A stretch of DNA of 64,000 nucleotides. Origin: Puccinia triticina (taxonomy: Eukaryota > Basidiomycota > Pucciniomycetes > Pucciniales > Pucciniaceae). The DNA is taken from positions 2,232,001 to 2,296,000 of the forward strand of contig NC_070558.1 in NCBI RefSeq assembly GCF_026914185.1, read 5' to 3'. Position numbers and translations under genes: made by a program. The notes beneath the pieces were generated by a model that did not search any database, was not told the origin of the DNA, and was given only the letters and a program-made list of their open reading frames with translations. Positions 20,351-32,189 of the stretch are shown here, in pieces (the first letter of the stretch is position 1; the number at the start of each line of letters is the position of its first letter).

Positions 20351-22459
20351 ACATTTACCATTTTTCTATTTTCTGAATCATCAAAACAGATATCAGCTCT
20401 AAATTCTGAAACTATTGGGGCTTAAATCTTTCAAGTTGGGGGAGGAACTCACATTCTTTCAAAAAGTCACTCTTTTATCACCATCCTCCCACCATCAATC
20501 TCACAATACACAATTCAGAATATCTCAAGAGTCTATGGAAACCTCCAACTAAATCTACCTCCTCAGCAAGAGTTTAAACTGCTTATCAACACTTGTTTTT
20601 AAAAAAACCACACTCTTTTTTACTTTTCTTTCTTTCTTACAAATAACTCACTTTCTTTGAGGTTGAGGACAACCTTCTCAGTTGGGGGAGGGGGCTTTCA
20701 ACTTCATTCTGGGATTCAGAATTTTCAAATTTCATGATAAAAAGGATCAGTAGAAACCGCTAGATCAACGCTATACTGGATCAACATTATTGGTTACACA
20801 TATTTAGTCTTGGGAAAAAAGGATGGCAGCTCCAGATACAAACAGCTTTGCTTGTGTTAGGACGATCGGGAACGATTGGTCGGACATGAACTCAATATGG
20901 ACTTCAAAAACCCAATCATCATTTCTACACTTCTTGGCGCAAGCGACAAAGCTCACAGAAGGACAACTCACCTTGTTCCGGGTTGATCGGGCTCAAACTG
21001 GAGGGCGGGCTTTGCAACAGTTTGATTAGCTTTATATCGCGCCACTCGCTAGTCAACGATAGTAACGTTTGGGCAATAGGGGGAAGGAGGACTTATCAGT
21101 TCTACACCCGAAAGCGATCATCAAGGACAAACGAGATCGACAACGATCTTTGCAATGGTTTGGGGATAACAAGCTATGCACAACAGTATCGTTTGGACGA
21201 TATGGTAGTAGAACAACTAGTTAAAATGAGGACCCGATGTGGTACGGGTGAGGATGGAGATGACGAGGCGAGGCAGACCTTTTATACCCTCGCAAAACCC
21301 TCGGTAGACTCACCGGGGGGGAGGCACTCGAATCCGAACTACTGAGGCGATGACGTCGATGGAGGAGGGCTCGGCCCATGTCCAATACACACAGCTGCAG
21401 GGCTTAAAGGACCTTCAATCGACCTCGTTTGATCAGCGGCAGCAATGCGCATTAGAAGTCGTTGGAAGATCTAGAAGAACGAGACAAAGAGACGGTCGTC
21501 AGTCTCTCCGTCTTAGCACCGGTCAAAAGAAAGGAACATGTATGTACATACACTGTTGAGGGTATGGGCTATCGAGTCCAGCGAGCGAATCTGTCCGCGG
21601 CGGTGGTACGAGGAGCGCTGTCGAAGTAGAATAGGGCTGTCAGCTGTCAAATCTGGTATACACAGATGGGTTCTGTTTCTTTTTTGTCTTCTTTGGAACC
21701 AAGAAGAAGCGGGCTCCAAATCAAAGAACCGCTAGCAGAACAGAAAAGAGAAAAACCCACTCCATATGACGAAAGTGGTCCGAGGTCAAGAGAACCAACT
21801 TGAGGAAACCAAGCCAGCGGCGCCGGTGACGTATGTAGTCAAAGAGGTCGGAAGATCGGCGAAGTCGAAGGGTTGGGTGCTGGCCAAGGACAAAAGGTAG
21901 AGGATACATCAATACCCCCCCTATATACATACACATACCCCGTGGCGGGGTAGGGAGTAAACACTCGAGACCGAACGAGAGCTTGACGGGCGGGTACAAT
22001 CATCACTGTGTACCCGGGCCCCAAGCCCGACCAACCAATCATCGGAGACGGGTCGAGTCCCCGATCACTACTCGACACCCGAGGCCCGCGGCTTCAATAG
22101 CGCGCACCCTAAGGCGCTAGAGCAACAGCTGCGGCCGCCACCACAGCACAAGCAGCACTACTGCGCAACTGCGCAAGTGCGGACTGCGGACTGCGGACTG
22201 CGCGCAGCACTTTAACTCCCAGAACCAACAAAAAGTTTTTGTCAAGAAAAACCCTAAAATTAACAAAAATCAAATTTTTGGCCAATTTTCACCCTGCGCA
22301 GCCTCTCAAGCCACATGGCCCAGAAGACGTCAAAATGGCCAATTCTCCAAGGATCCTGCAAATCATCACGTAAATTCACCATGTCACAGGTTCAAAAGTT
22401 GACAGAAAGCACTTTTCACTTCAAAATTGTCTGGGGACAGACAATAAGTTGGGGGAGGA
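20351..22459 (+). other. Gyp-2 internal non-coding region with three polypurine-like tracts
   Basis: No protein is recognisable. The tract AGTTGGGGGAGG occurs at about 20,434, 20,680 and 22,447; only the last abuts the LTR and should prime plus-strand synthesis. The region 20,823-22,200 differs in composition from its surroundings and may be captured DNA. At about 22,140-22,205 there is a GCGGACT-type short tandem repeat. Confidence 0.7.
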
Positions 22460-23395
22460 TGTGGTAGACGGAAAAGTGGAAAAATAAAAAGTTTTTTCTA
22501 TACCACATAATTACTCATACTAGGCCTCAAGATACAACCAAATGGACCCCAGAAATGGATTCTACGGCCAATTTCACCCTTAGTAACCACTGGAAGCACC
22601 CCTGGACCCCCGCTAGCATGGAAGTTACACCTCATGGACACCTATCACACGGCCAGCCCAGTAACCCAGCTGTCACCTGCCCCAACCCAAGTTTCACAGT
22701 AGTACACTTATACATATCACAGGATACAAACATAAATCTCCCTGTCAGGCTACACTCATTACATATTAACTACATACACTCCTTTATATACATAGTATGA
22801 CATCATTTACACTGTTTCTGCAGCCTCAGACTTTGTGTATACACTAATTCCCCCTGTATGACAGCTCATGCAGTCTACTGTCACCTCATGCATGCATTAG
22901 AATGTTCTGTTGTATATTCTGACACCATTCATGCGCCCCTGAGGGGTTATGACATCATTTGTATCTACTCCCACCAGCTAAAATCCCTCACCCTGTTGTC
23001 TAAATTAGCTGAAACCCTAACCCACAAGCCCCTTTGGGGCTCCCCTTTTGTCTATAAAAGGAGCTCTCTCCACCCCCAGTGGCCTGCTCCCCAGTTCCTC
23101 ACCCAGAACTCACAAGTCACCCAACACTCATCCACACTCAAATCCTAAAACCCTTATAACAATAAATCAACCCTTATAACAACATTTCAACCCTTATAAC
23201 AAAGTAATTGAAACACTTACACGTTGCCAGTCAAACAGATTTCATCTGGAACAGACCAGACCTATCACTTAATAAAACTTGCCAAGCTGAGCTTGGTGGG
23301 TCTTGTTGACTGATAACAGAAGGGCAGAGCTTGCAACTCCATCATACCCTTCACCATTCAGCAAAAGGGTTTCATTACCACTTTTGAGTCTTACA
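22460..23395 (+). repeat. Gyp-2 3' LTR
   Basis: Same 936 bp as the 5' LTR, with a few changes (for example at 22,881, 22,934 and 23,003, and CA to TT near 23,034). TATA box at 23053-23059. Confidence 0.93.
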
Positions 23396-23919
23396 ACGTC
23401 CTGAAGAACGAGTTGGACTAACCATTTTCAGATATTTTTGAAATATTTCTGGAACCACCTGAGGTGGTTTTAAAAATATTTTGGAAACCAATTTGGTTTG
23501 AAAAATATTTCCAGAACCATTTGGAATGGTTTTTGAAACCATTTGGATGCTCCTTCTCTCACAGCACGGTTTTTGGGACCTTTTTGGCAACAGAATTTGT
23601 CCACAAACCAGATTCAGACCAATTTGGTTCTGACAACCACTATCCAATCAATTTGGTCTTGACAACCATCCCAAAAACTTTTGGTGCACCCGTGGTGTAG
23701 GAAGTGTAGTCGAGTCTTATGTAATAGCGTGTGAATACTATTACATAGTAGTATGGGGTAATCTACTTAGTTAGGATTACACTATGCCACAACAGGCCTC
23801 ACCACCCTCGAGCACATGGCCGTCAGCAAGTTTAAGGCCAAGCTCCTCCAACAGATCCTCCATGCCTTCCCCAATGCCCATCATCACCAGAATTCTATGC
23901 CTGTTGACTATTGCTCCCG

Positions 23920-24264
23920 GATACAGCAATGTCAGAAAAGCTTGCAGCCAGCTTTTGGACCACTGACGTATGGCTCCTGTACGTCAGGAATGCCATCAGA
24001 AGAAAAAAACCCAGTTTCTTTGTTTTCCACTTTGGGGCCTTGAGGGCCCCACCATTGGATTCCTGGAGCGATTTTACTTCGATCCGGCCCTTTGCCGCCC
24101 CTGCCTCCCTCGCCCCTTGCCCGGCCTGGCACCCATGTCAAGTGAAACCAGCTGCCCCAACGGGTTTTGTCTGCCTGTACAGTGAAGCTGTACAGGCCTG
24201 TGCCTGAAATGCACAAGTCATTTCAGCCACAAAATTTGGCAAGCTTTTCTGACATTGCTGTATC
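23920..24264. repeat. 345-bp segment with perfect 26-bp inverted ends
   Basis: The 26 bases starting GATACAGCAATGTCAG at 23920 are exactly the reverse complement of the 26 ending at 24264. Inside are further short palindromes (CTGACGTA...TACGTCAG; GCCTGTACAG...CTGTACAGGC). It is MITE-like, but no target duplication was recognised. Confidence 0.65.
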
Positions 24265-24309
24265 TACCTTCTTCTTCCGCAAAAAACTCCGCAGAATCAT
24301 CCACACAAT

Positions 24310-24481
24310 AATGACCCGAGTTCTAACCCGAGACCCAACCCGCCCCGACCCGGACCCGATTTCATCACCAGCTCGGGCAGTGCTAACCTGAATCTGACCC
24401 GACCCGCCCCGACCCGCAATTATATCCGGGTCGGGTTCGGGCACTGTTTTCCGACCCGAACCCGACCCGGTTTCATCCCTA
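24310..24481. mobile_element. hAT-type terminus or small non-autonomous hAT remnant
   Basis: The minus strand reads TAGGGATGAAACCGGGTCGG from 24481, followed by many CGGGTCGGG-type subterminal repeats, a typical hAT end. The opposite end was not found, so this is a fragment. Confidence 0.5.
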
Positions 24482-24737
24482 GGGTCCGGGAGTCATGACG
24501 GCGAGTACACCCGTCGGGTGGGGCCCGGGGTGGATTAAAATGCCCGGGTGTACCCCGCGAGTTCCAGCGCCATGCTCCGATCCAGCACACAAACAACCAC
24601 CAGTCATCCTCCACCACAACCTCACACCTTAACCCTGTGCCAAACGTCAGTAGCAATCTCCCCTTGAACCCTCGGAATCACAGTCTTCGCTTTAATTTCG
24701 TTCTCGCTTGTTCATTCAGACCCCACCAAAGTTCGTC

Positions 24738-25092
24738 ATGGCCATCGCACCAATCACCGGAAAGCTCAGGAAGCGAATACTACTCGACCTCTCAGTCTCT
24801 TTAGGATTGGGAACCGCCGCTGCTTACACTTGGTGGTAAGCTTCAGATTTGCTAAATCCAATCTCCAAAAAAAATGACTGATTTACTGTTACTGGTCCTT
24901 CTTTTGCTTTACTGAATAGGTATGGCTATCACGTCCCTAAAAGTAAGTTTATCGCTGGTTATTTTAGATTTTCCCCTTGTTAAGAACACCCCATGCCGAT
25001 TTTTTCGTCCTCCTTTTTTTCTTTTCACAGTGCGTCATCAACAGAACGTTTACGCTAGAATCAATTCTACGCGAGCCGAACAAGAGTCTTGA
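24738..25092 (+). CDS. COX9: Cytochrome c oxidase subunit VIIa (COX9-type), nuclear gene with two introns
   Basis: Exons 24738-24835, 24920-24942 and 25031-25092 give a 60-residue protein. Introns start GTAAGC and GTAAGT and end AATAG and CACAG. The protein begins MAIAPITGKLRKRILLDLS, has one membrane segment (VSLGLGTAAAYTWWYGY) and a charged C-terminus. Length and the xIAPITG start match fungal COX9, a small inner-membrane subunit of complex IV that lacks a cleaved presequence. ATG context is CGTCATGG. It is intact and is one of only two host genes here; the promoter zone 24,482-24,737 has no TATA box that I would call. Confidence 0.92.
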
Positions 25093-26459
25093 TGGATACA
25101 GTGCCCTAATCCTCTCCTCTGTGACCCCGCGCCCGCCAAATGTTATTTTTTTGAAATTTCACCGCTAAGATGGTCGGCTTAATAGGACCCTACGCATGTG
25201 TGCTGTACATTGTTGGTCTCTACAGAGGTAGAGCAATCAAATGCCCCGGACAACTGCGTGTTGGCAACGAAGGGTAGTTACATTACGGATAACGGCAACG
25301 TAGCGGATTTTTAGCCATTATCGTTACAGTTACACGTAAGAGCGGTGCGATACATTATCGCACCGCCATTATTATTGTTATTTTATCCTGTGGTGCACAG
25401 TAAAGAGTCAGTTTGAGTGCTGAAATGGCCTTGGATGGCTTGTTATTGCATTATCCAAGCAATAAGTAGAGTAACGTCAGGGCACGTGGTGCGCAAAGTA
25501 AAGAGTCAATTTGAGTGCTAAAATGGCCTTGGATGGCTTATTATTGCATTATCCACGGCGTCGGAAAAAGACCTGGTCACGCTAACCAGATGGCAATTAA
25601 ACGGCCAGTTACTCCTAACGTAATGGGAGGTGGTGGATACGTGGGTAGTAATTATTATGTTCTGCAAATAACACAGATAACACAATTAACCCAAAAGTTT
25701 GAATTATTTCCTCCAAGATTTAAAACACAAACACTCGGTGGCACATTACATATGGCATGGACAACGGTGAAACCAATACAATAGGGGGGTTCACATTTGA
25801 AATTTAAAAAACTTAAGGACACATTTTATGCTGTTCATGAACATTTTAAAAAAACTGATACATTGGACTGATTGATCAGTAACACCTGCTGCTGTGCATT
25901 TTATCAAAATTTTAAAAAGAAAATTTCAAAGGCCTTAAATTTAGCTCCAAATTTTGGTAAAATTCAATTGTGAACCCCCCTGATACATGTAACAGTATTC
26001 ATCAATTGTATCAATTTTTGTGGCCAATACAGCCCAATACAATTACAGACCTACTTTGCGCAGCAGAGAAAAACTCTTTGCGCACAGAATGGACTGTCCC
26101 CTGACGTCGAGCCCGCTGTGCACGCAAGCCAAAAAATACTTCACACACAGCGACTTCCCCCGAAAGAAGGAGGGATTTTTTCAGGATTGTTTTTTTTTGA
26201 TGGGGGTCTTGCTTGCCCCCTCCAAAAAATCTTGGATTTTTTGAAGGTATCCTCCATCATGTAAATTTTTTTATAATATTAATCCAAGAAATAAGCTCCC
26301 CCTGCCCTGATAACCCACCCCGGGGAATTTTGACCTGCCAAAACTTAAGCAGTCGGGTATGCAGCCCCTTGAAAAGAAAGTTCGAGGGGCAGCAGCTCTG
26401 GGTCCAGCTATGCCCCAGCCGCCGTGCCAATGGCCGGCATAGGCCATTGAGCGGAGTTA
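25093..26459. other. Intergenic region with small repeats
   Basis: No further gene. A perfect 11-bp-arm hairpin, GCGGTGCGATA-CAT-TATCGCACCGC, is at 25342-25366. A direct repeat of about 85 bp (GTGGTGC..AGTAAAGAGTCA...GGCCTTGGATGGCTT) occurs at 25,390 and 25,486, 96 bp apart. Confidence 0.65.
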
Positions 26460-26990
26460 CACACTCCCCCGATGACCGGCCAGCACATGTATGCATGTGG
26501 CAGAAATTGCCGGTCATTGAGGGGGTGTTGACTCCTCTCAATGAACGGGTCCGTGCCGGTCATTGAGTGGAGTACATACTTCCCTCAATGACCACGTCCG
26601 TTCCGGTCATTGAGGGGAGTGTTCACTCCTCTTGATGACCGGAGCAATCGGGACATAAGGGGAGTGTTCACTCCTCTCGACGACCAGAGTAATCGGGACA
26701 TCAAGGGGAGTGTTCACTCCTCTCAATGACCAGAGCACTCGGGACATCAAGGGGAGTGTGTACTGCTCTCAATGACCGGAACGTCTTGGGCATTCTTGAG
26801 AGGAGTACGTACTCCTCTTGGTGACCTGGTTGCTCCGGTTGTTGAGAGGAGTGAACACTCCCCTGAATGACCGGACCGGACTCGGTCATTGAGGGAAGGA
26901 TTTAGTCCTCTCAATGGACACCCTGTTCCGACCATTGAGAGGAGTACACACTCCCCTCGGTGACCCAATTTCTCCGGTTGTTGATTAGAT
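26460..26990. repeat. Palindromic array, family B
   Basis: Alternating inverted units built on CCGGTCATTGAGGGGAGTG-TTC-ACTCCTCTCAATGACCGG. The first unit carries an extra palindrome, CACATGTATGCATGTG, which recurs in the block at 27,300. Units are about 50 bp, diverged. Confidence 0.87.
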
Positions 26991-27299
26991 GAATCATAAC
27001 CAAAGTGTCCTTGGATTTTTTTTAATAGTTTTTGCTATATATTAAGCAGTCTCACAGAAACATCAGGGCTTGAATTATTTGGATTAATTAAAAAGACTTG
27101 TGCAATCCAATTTTTTTGCATGAAATTGATTTGAATGAGAAATATGGATTTGTTACATGCATGGGATGCAATGGAGTGGGTTTTCCTTAGCAGGGAATGG
27201 GAGATGCTTCACAACAGTCTACTTAGCCAGATTTAAAATCATTTTTGCCTGTCTAATATGGCTAGCCTGTCAAGGGGAGGGGTAATTGAAAGTGGCGGA
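26991..27299. other. AT-rich spacer between two family B blocks
   Basis: No gene or terminal repeat recognised. Confidence 0.5.
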
Positions 27300-27460
27300 A
27301 TGGCCCTTGACCGGCCAGCACATGTATGCATGTGGCAGAAATTGCTGGTCATTGAGGGGGTGTTCACTCCTCTCAATGACTGGGTCCATTCTGGTCATTG
27401 AGGGGGTGTTCACTCCTCTTGATGACCGGGTCCGTTCCGGTCATCAAGAGCAGATTTATC
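27300..27460. repeat. Palindromic array, family B, second block
   Basis: Almost repeats the start of the block at 26,460, including CACATGTATGCATGTG and the CCGGTCAT...ATGACCGG units. Confidence 0.8.
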
Positions 27461-28304
27461 TGTCTGGAGTTTGATCAATGTCACCGGGAGGAGGACCCCA
27501 GGGAGAAGCATTGGGAGTGGGCGCAGCAGGAATTGCCAGTTGTTCTGTGAGGGTACCACCTGCGCAGGGGCAAGGGGTTTGGTCAGAGGGGGCTGAAATT
27601 AACTGAGTCCCTCCTCTGCCTCCAAAGGAGGGACTTACAAAATTTTTTTTTTTTTTTGGGCATGTCAGGTTTGCTCAATGTACATGAACAGGCAAGAAGC
27701 CTGCACATCTATCAGCATTTTTTTTGTTATATATTACCCCACCTTAATTGTTAAGAAATCGGCTAGAAAGAGGTTAAGACAGGGGTCCCTAGGAGCATTG
27801 TCTCACAGATTGCAATCCATTTGATGTCAGTGTCATCAAAAAAAAGCAAAATTGCTTTTCATCCTCTGTACATACACCTGTCAGAGCTATGGAAAAAAAA
27901 GACAGATGTGTCACTGTTTTTGCATCAAAGGAACTGTGTGTACTTCACTTTCTCAGGGTACCTGGCGGAGTGTCTCACATGTAAACTTCTGATGCTGGGT
28001 GGTACAGCCCCAAACTTTTGTGAGGTTGTAGGCCAAGTGTAGACCTTCATCACGGTCTTTATGGTGCCACAATAGCTATTGTTTTGAAAATACCACAATA
28101 GCTATTGTTTTGAAGAAGTTATTGCCACTTAGGATTTTCTCTGCAAAATCTGAAAAACTTGTCACACCAAAAATGTCCATTGATTCAGAAGTCCTTCCTT
28201 TGGAGGCGGGTGCAAATCCTGGCCCAGGAGGGACTTGTTTAGCTAAGTTTGGGAGGGGGCCTTCGACTTGCAAGCGGTATGGCAGGGGAAGGGACCATGC
28301 GACC
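27461..28304. other. Unassigned sequence
   Basis: No gene supported. A 22-bp direct repeat (CCACAATAGCTATTGTTTTG) occurs at about 28,070 and 28,091. Confidence 0.5.
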
Positions 28305-29343
28305 TAGAGATGGCGGCTGATACCCGGGTACCCAAAACAGGTGCAGGTACCCGGCTCAAAAATCCCAGAATCTCAATACCCGCACCCGTGCAGGGGGGCA
28401 GGGGCAAGTACCCGGGTACTTTTTGCAAGTAACCGCGGGTGCTGATGCCTTTTGAAGACTGTTGCATTGCTAAGAAGAAATATCATATATATATATAAAT
28501 TTTACTCCTTCATTTTCTTGCCAATTTGCCTTGACTTTTTCTAATAGATTCTTTTGATTTTTGCTGCTTTGCCTTGTTCACCTTATTTGCCTTCCATTTA
28601 TGCAACACTCCGGGTTTGATTACACCATTCTTTGAGTAAAAAGCCACGGCCATACCTTTTGTGACTGACGAAGGACTGAGCCGTCCCAAAGCTGAACAAT
28701 TGTTTGATATTGATGGTTGTTGCTGTGGTAGATGTAAGGCTTTTGGCAAAGCAAACCAGAAATCCAGGAGAGGGAAGCTTTACCAGGACAGCTTAAGACA
28801 TCAAGGGCCATCTGCAGCAGACCCTTGTGATGATTCCCTGCACACCTTTGTTGCATCCACCATTTGAGGGGATTCACCGGCTGACCATCAGCCGTCAAAG
28901 CTAACCTTCCAGCAAGCCACATGTGAATTGGATTGCTTGATGTGTTACCTCCTCAAGCTTTTGAGGCACCAATCAAACCTGCAAGAACTCTTTTTTGGGG
29001 CTGTATTACAGCAAGGTATTCAGGTTAGCTGAAATTGGAATGGATGGAGTATGATATACATATCCCATGTACTCACCTTGGGACAAGAGATTGGTGGTTG
29101 TGAAGACAATGGCTGGTGAGATACAGGTTTGTAATAGGTTTCCCACATATCACGAGTGAGCCTGATCAATTCTTTGATCCATTCTGGTTGCCACTTAGGG
29201 AGCTTGAAGTAGTCATCTTTGAACAATGGATGCAGAACTGTCACCAGGGGGGGGATGGTTGCACTCTCCAGAGAGTGCCAGATGGTAACTTCTTTCAGGA
29301 AGGCTGCCAGATGTGAGCTGTGCCTCAGTTTTAGCTCAGTCAT
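28305..29343 (-). mobile_element. hAT transposon fragment, 3' end of the transposase
   Basis: The outer end TAGAGATGGC (28305) with GGGTACCC-rich subterminal DNA is the same type of end as in the hAT at 56389-60069. Minus-strand coding pieces follow: at 28,510-28,920 the dimerisation part (NPLKWWMQQRCAGNHHKGLLQMALDVLSC, cf. INALKWWAKEKQSGNNHNGLLQMALDIMSC) and at 29,020-29,343 LHPLFKDDYFKLPKWQPEW. The N-terminal half and the other end are missing, and frames are broken. Confidence 0.78.
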
Positions 29344-29760
29344 GTGCTAGCTTGATTTTATGTTCAACTGATGTCATGATCAATCTCTGCTGGAGTCATG
29401 CTTGTATAATCTGATGAGTTAACATCACAGCATGAGGCTGTGGCACTTGAGATACTTCCAGGCTCATTTTCCTCTGTAACCATCAAAAATGCCATCTGTT
29501 GCAGCACTGAAATTCATGCTTAGTTGTGAGATTGCAAAAATTACTTCTTGGCAAGTACTCGGCACCCTTAGGGGAGTAATTCCAGGCTTACAACAAGTAC
29601 TCATCTACGGGTGCCAGGATCTTGGGTTAAACAACAGGCAAGTATTTGGTACAAGTATTCACCATACAACTTCGACCTGTGGTTTGTCTTAATTTTTTGC
29701 CCTGCATTTGTTATGTTGGATTACACCTAATACAACATTACGACTGCTGTGCTGCAAGTC
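29344..29760. other. Unassigned sequence
   Basis: Nothing recognisable beyond short frames. Confidence 0.5.
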
Positions 29761-30236
29761 GAATTGACCTCTGAGGCTCTGGTTGGAGGAATTCTACCAA
29801 TTGCACAGCTCTGACTGGAGGAATGCCTCCAATCACAGATTGCCTCCTCAATTGTAGGGATTCCTCCAGTCAAAAAGGTGTACCACCTCTTTGACTGGAG
29901 GAATCCCTCTGGGCTGGCTGTGGAGGCATACCCCCTCGGCCAGAGGGATTCCCATCAAACAGCTATGTACATCTCTTTGACCAGAGGGATCCCTCTGGTC
30001 AAGCAGGTGTACATACCTCTTTGACTGGAGGAATCCCTGCGGTCAAGGAGCTGTACAAACCTCTGACTGTACGAATCAAACCCTCCTGTTGGATTTATGT
30101 ACACCTCTTTGACCGGAGGAATCCCTTCAGTTGAGGAGGCTTACACACCTCTGACTGGAGGGATCAATCCCTGCTGTTGGATTTATGTACACCTTGTTGA
30201 GCGGAGGAATGCCTCCGGTCAAAGAGGGGAGTCCAC
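29761..30236. repeat. Palindromic array, family C
   Basis: Units of the type TTGACTGGAGGAATCCCTCCGGTCAA separated by ACCTC/GTACATACC linkers. The outer word (TTGACYGG) differs from families A, B and D, but the GGAGGAATCCCTCC core has the same design. Confidence 0.83.
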
Positions 30237-30665
30237 TCAAAAGCTGGATATGATGTGACATGTTCGCCGGGAGGACCTCCCTTGCTGAGCTGAATAAGCT
30301 TGCCGAGATGCAGGACTGCCCCTAACAGGCCCTCTCAGCCCAGCAGGCCGGGAGGATGCCTCTTGGTGAGCTGAAATACCAGCTCGCCGGGATGACTCCT
30401 CCCAGTGAGCTGGATACAATATATGAATCCAGCTCGCCAAGAGAAATTGCCCCCGTGAGCTGGATACATGGGTATCCAGCTTGGTGGGGGAGGTACTCCT
30501 AGCGAGCTGGAGACCTTGCTTGCCAAGCTGGATATATATATATACCCAGCTCGCCAAGAGGACTCCTGGTGAGCTGGATACTTTTGTATCCAGCTTGCCG
30601 ACAGGGCTCCTCCCAGAGAGCTGGATATAAGTATATTATATCCAGCTCAGTGAGGAACGACATTG
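30237..30665. repeat. Palindromic array, family A, second locus
   Basis: Units such as AGCTGGATA-CATGGG-TATCCAGCT and CCAGCTCGCCAAGAGGA/TCCTGGTGAGCTGG follow one another with alternating orientation. It joins family C without a gap on one side and nearly touches family B on the other. Confidence 0.83.
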
Positions 30666-30769
30666 CCCATCATTTCCACCCTCACATTTGGGCAAACGTG
30701 AGGGAGGACATGTCAAGCATGGCTCCTTGTGACATTGCCTACAAATGTCACAGGTGCAAATGCCGTCGC

Positions 30770-31319
30770 AGGGAGCCCTTGGATGGCAAGGTTGTACCGG
30801 CCATTCAAGGGAGTGTCTCCCCTCAATGGCCAGTACAACTCAGCTATCAAGAGGAGTTCACACTCCCTTTGATGGCCGAGTTGTACCAGCCATCAAAGGG
30901 AGTGTGCACTTCTTTTGATGGCCGGTACAACCCAGGCATTGAAAGGAGTGTGAACTCCTCTTTATGGCTGGTACAATGCGGCCATCAGAGGCAGATTCCC
31001 TTTGACAGATGGGCTTTACCGTCCATTGAAATGAGTCTACACTCCGTTCAATGGCTGGTACAACTCAGCCATTGGAGGGCTTCATTGGCGGATTTGCACC
31101 AGCCATCAAACAGGGTGTGTACTCACTTTGATGGATGGTACAGCTCGCCTGTTGAAGGGAGTCTGCCTCTGATGGCTGAGTTGTGCCAGCCCTCACAAGG
31201 AGCTTGGACTCCCGCTGATGGCTGAGTAGTACTGGCCATTGGAGGGAGTACACACTCCTTTCAATGGTGAAACATCTTGGCCATCGGAGGGAGATTCCCT
31301 CCAATGGCCGGATGGTACC
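30770..31319. repeat. Palindromic array, family B, block interrupted by two LTR elements
   Basis: Units built on GATGGCCGGTACAACCCGGCCATCAAAGGGAGTGTGCACTCCCTTTGATGG-like inverted words. It stops at GTACC (31315-31319), where Gyp-3 entered, resumes for 48 bp at 40332-40379, and continues at 42079. Confidence 0.85.
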
Positions 31320-32164
31320 TGTCAGCGCCGGTCTCTTATGTGACTCGGTGCTGATGGGATTTTTGGTTGCGGTCCGCGGCGGTAAAGTAGCGGAAGCAAG
31401 TTTAGGGTCACACTATAGCTAAAAGCCAGTGGAAGAAAGTCCAACTCGACGCCGAGAGGCGGAGGGACTGGCACCCTTTACGTAAGTAAGGGGACGCGGC
31501 GAAAATCAGCCAAGCGCCGTTGCGGTATAAGGAGTAATCTCACTTATCTTCTAGGTTACAGGTGTGATAATAACACCTGTACCTAGGGGAAGGATACACG
31601 AAGAGAAGATAAGGCTGTAAGGGAAGAAAAGGTTAGTAGATTATGTATAAACCCCACTCACTGTATTTTCAGTAAGGTACACGGGTTTGTATGGCAATAA
31701 TCTTGGTGGGAGAATCTCTACAGGGGAGAGACCTCCCTTTTTATATTGCAGGGATCAGCTCCCTCCTTTGAGTCAAGGTCCTGAAGGATCCTTAACTCCA
31801 AGGAGGAGTGATCACGGAATTCAGAAGGGGATTTACACAAATGGGTATGTAATCTCCCCATTTGTACATAAATTGAGCTTAATCAGGATAAATACAGAGA
31901 GATAAGATTATCTCTCTCTGTATGTACAACTATGTAATCAGTGTGAAATAAGGTTAATTACATATTCAAAAGAATGTGAAATATCTAATAAGTACATAAT
32001 AATAGTACATATGAATAAAAGGTACATAATTAATGTAATGACAGGGAATTGAACTCTTGACTTCATGTACATGAGTCAATTATTAAAGCAGTCTTTAACC
32101 ATTAGGTTATAAGACATGTACTATACATTGTAGACACATGGACTTAGTGTCTCAGTGTCTGACA
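31320..32164 (-). repeat. Gyp-3 3' LTR
   Basis: 845 bp, ends TGTCAG/CTGACA. Minus-strand TATAAAA at 31739-31745, next to a small hairpin (GGGAGGTCTCTCCC). Confidence 0.95.
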
Positions 32165-32189
32165 TTCGCCCCCACCAAAAAATTACTCT

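Larger units (their letters stand above)
15196..23395 (+). mobile_element. Gyp-2: young non-autonomous Ty3/gypsy element
   Basis: Two 936-bp LTRs (15196-16131 and 22460-23395) differ at about five positions by eye, about 99.5 percent identity, so insertion is recent. ACGT flanks both sides (15192-15195 and 23396-23399). Inside are gag-protease, a -1 frameshift site and the start of a pol frame, but no RT, RNase H or integrase; the sequence passes to about 2 kb of unrelated non-coding DNA. A polypurine tract, AAGTTGGGGGAGGA, abuts the 3' LTR. It must be moved by enzymes supplied elsewhere. Confidence 0.93.
15118..23697. mobile_element. TA-flanked MITE, split by Gyp-2
   Basis: Left end CACCACGGGTGCA (15118-15130) and right end TGCACCCGTGGTG (23685-23697) are perfect 13-bp inverted repeats, and TA lies outside each (15116-15117, 23698-23699), as for Tc1/mariner elements. 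Without Gyp-2 it is about 376 bp and rich in TTTTGGAAACCA-type inverted repeats, with no coding capacity. Gyp-2 entered at ACGT. Confidence 0.78.

Noticed and set aside
22010..22160. tRNA-like sequence (GGGTCGAGTCC; CCCTAAGGCGCTAGAG)
   Set aside because: A box A and box B could not be placed in correct order and spacing on either strand, and no acceptor stem forms.
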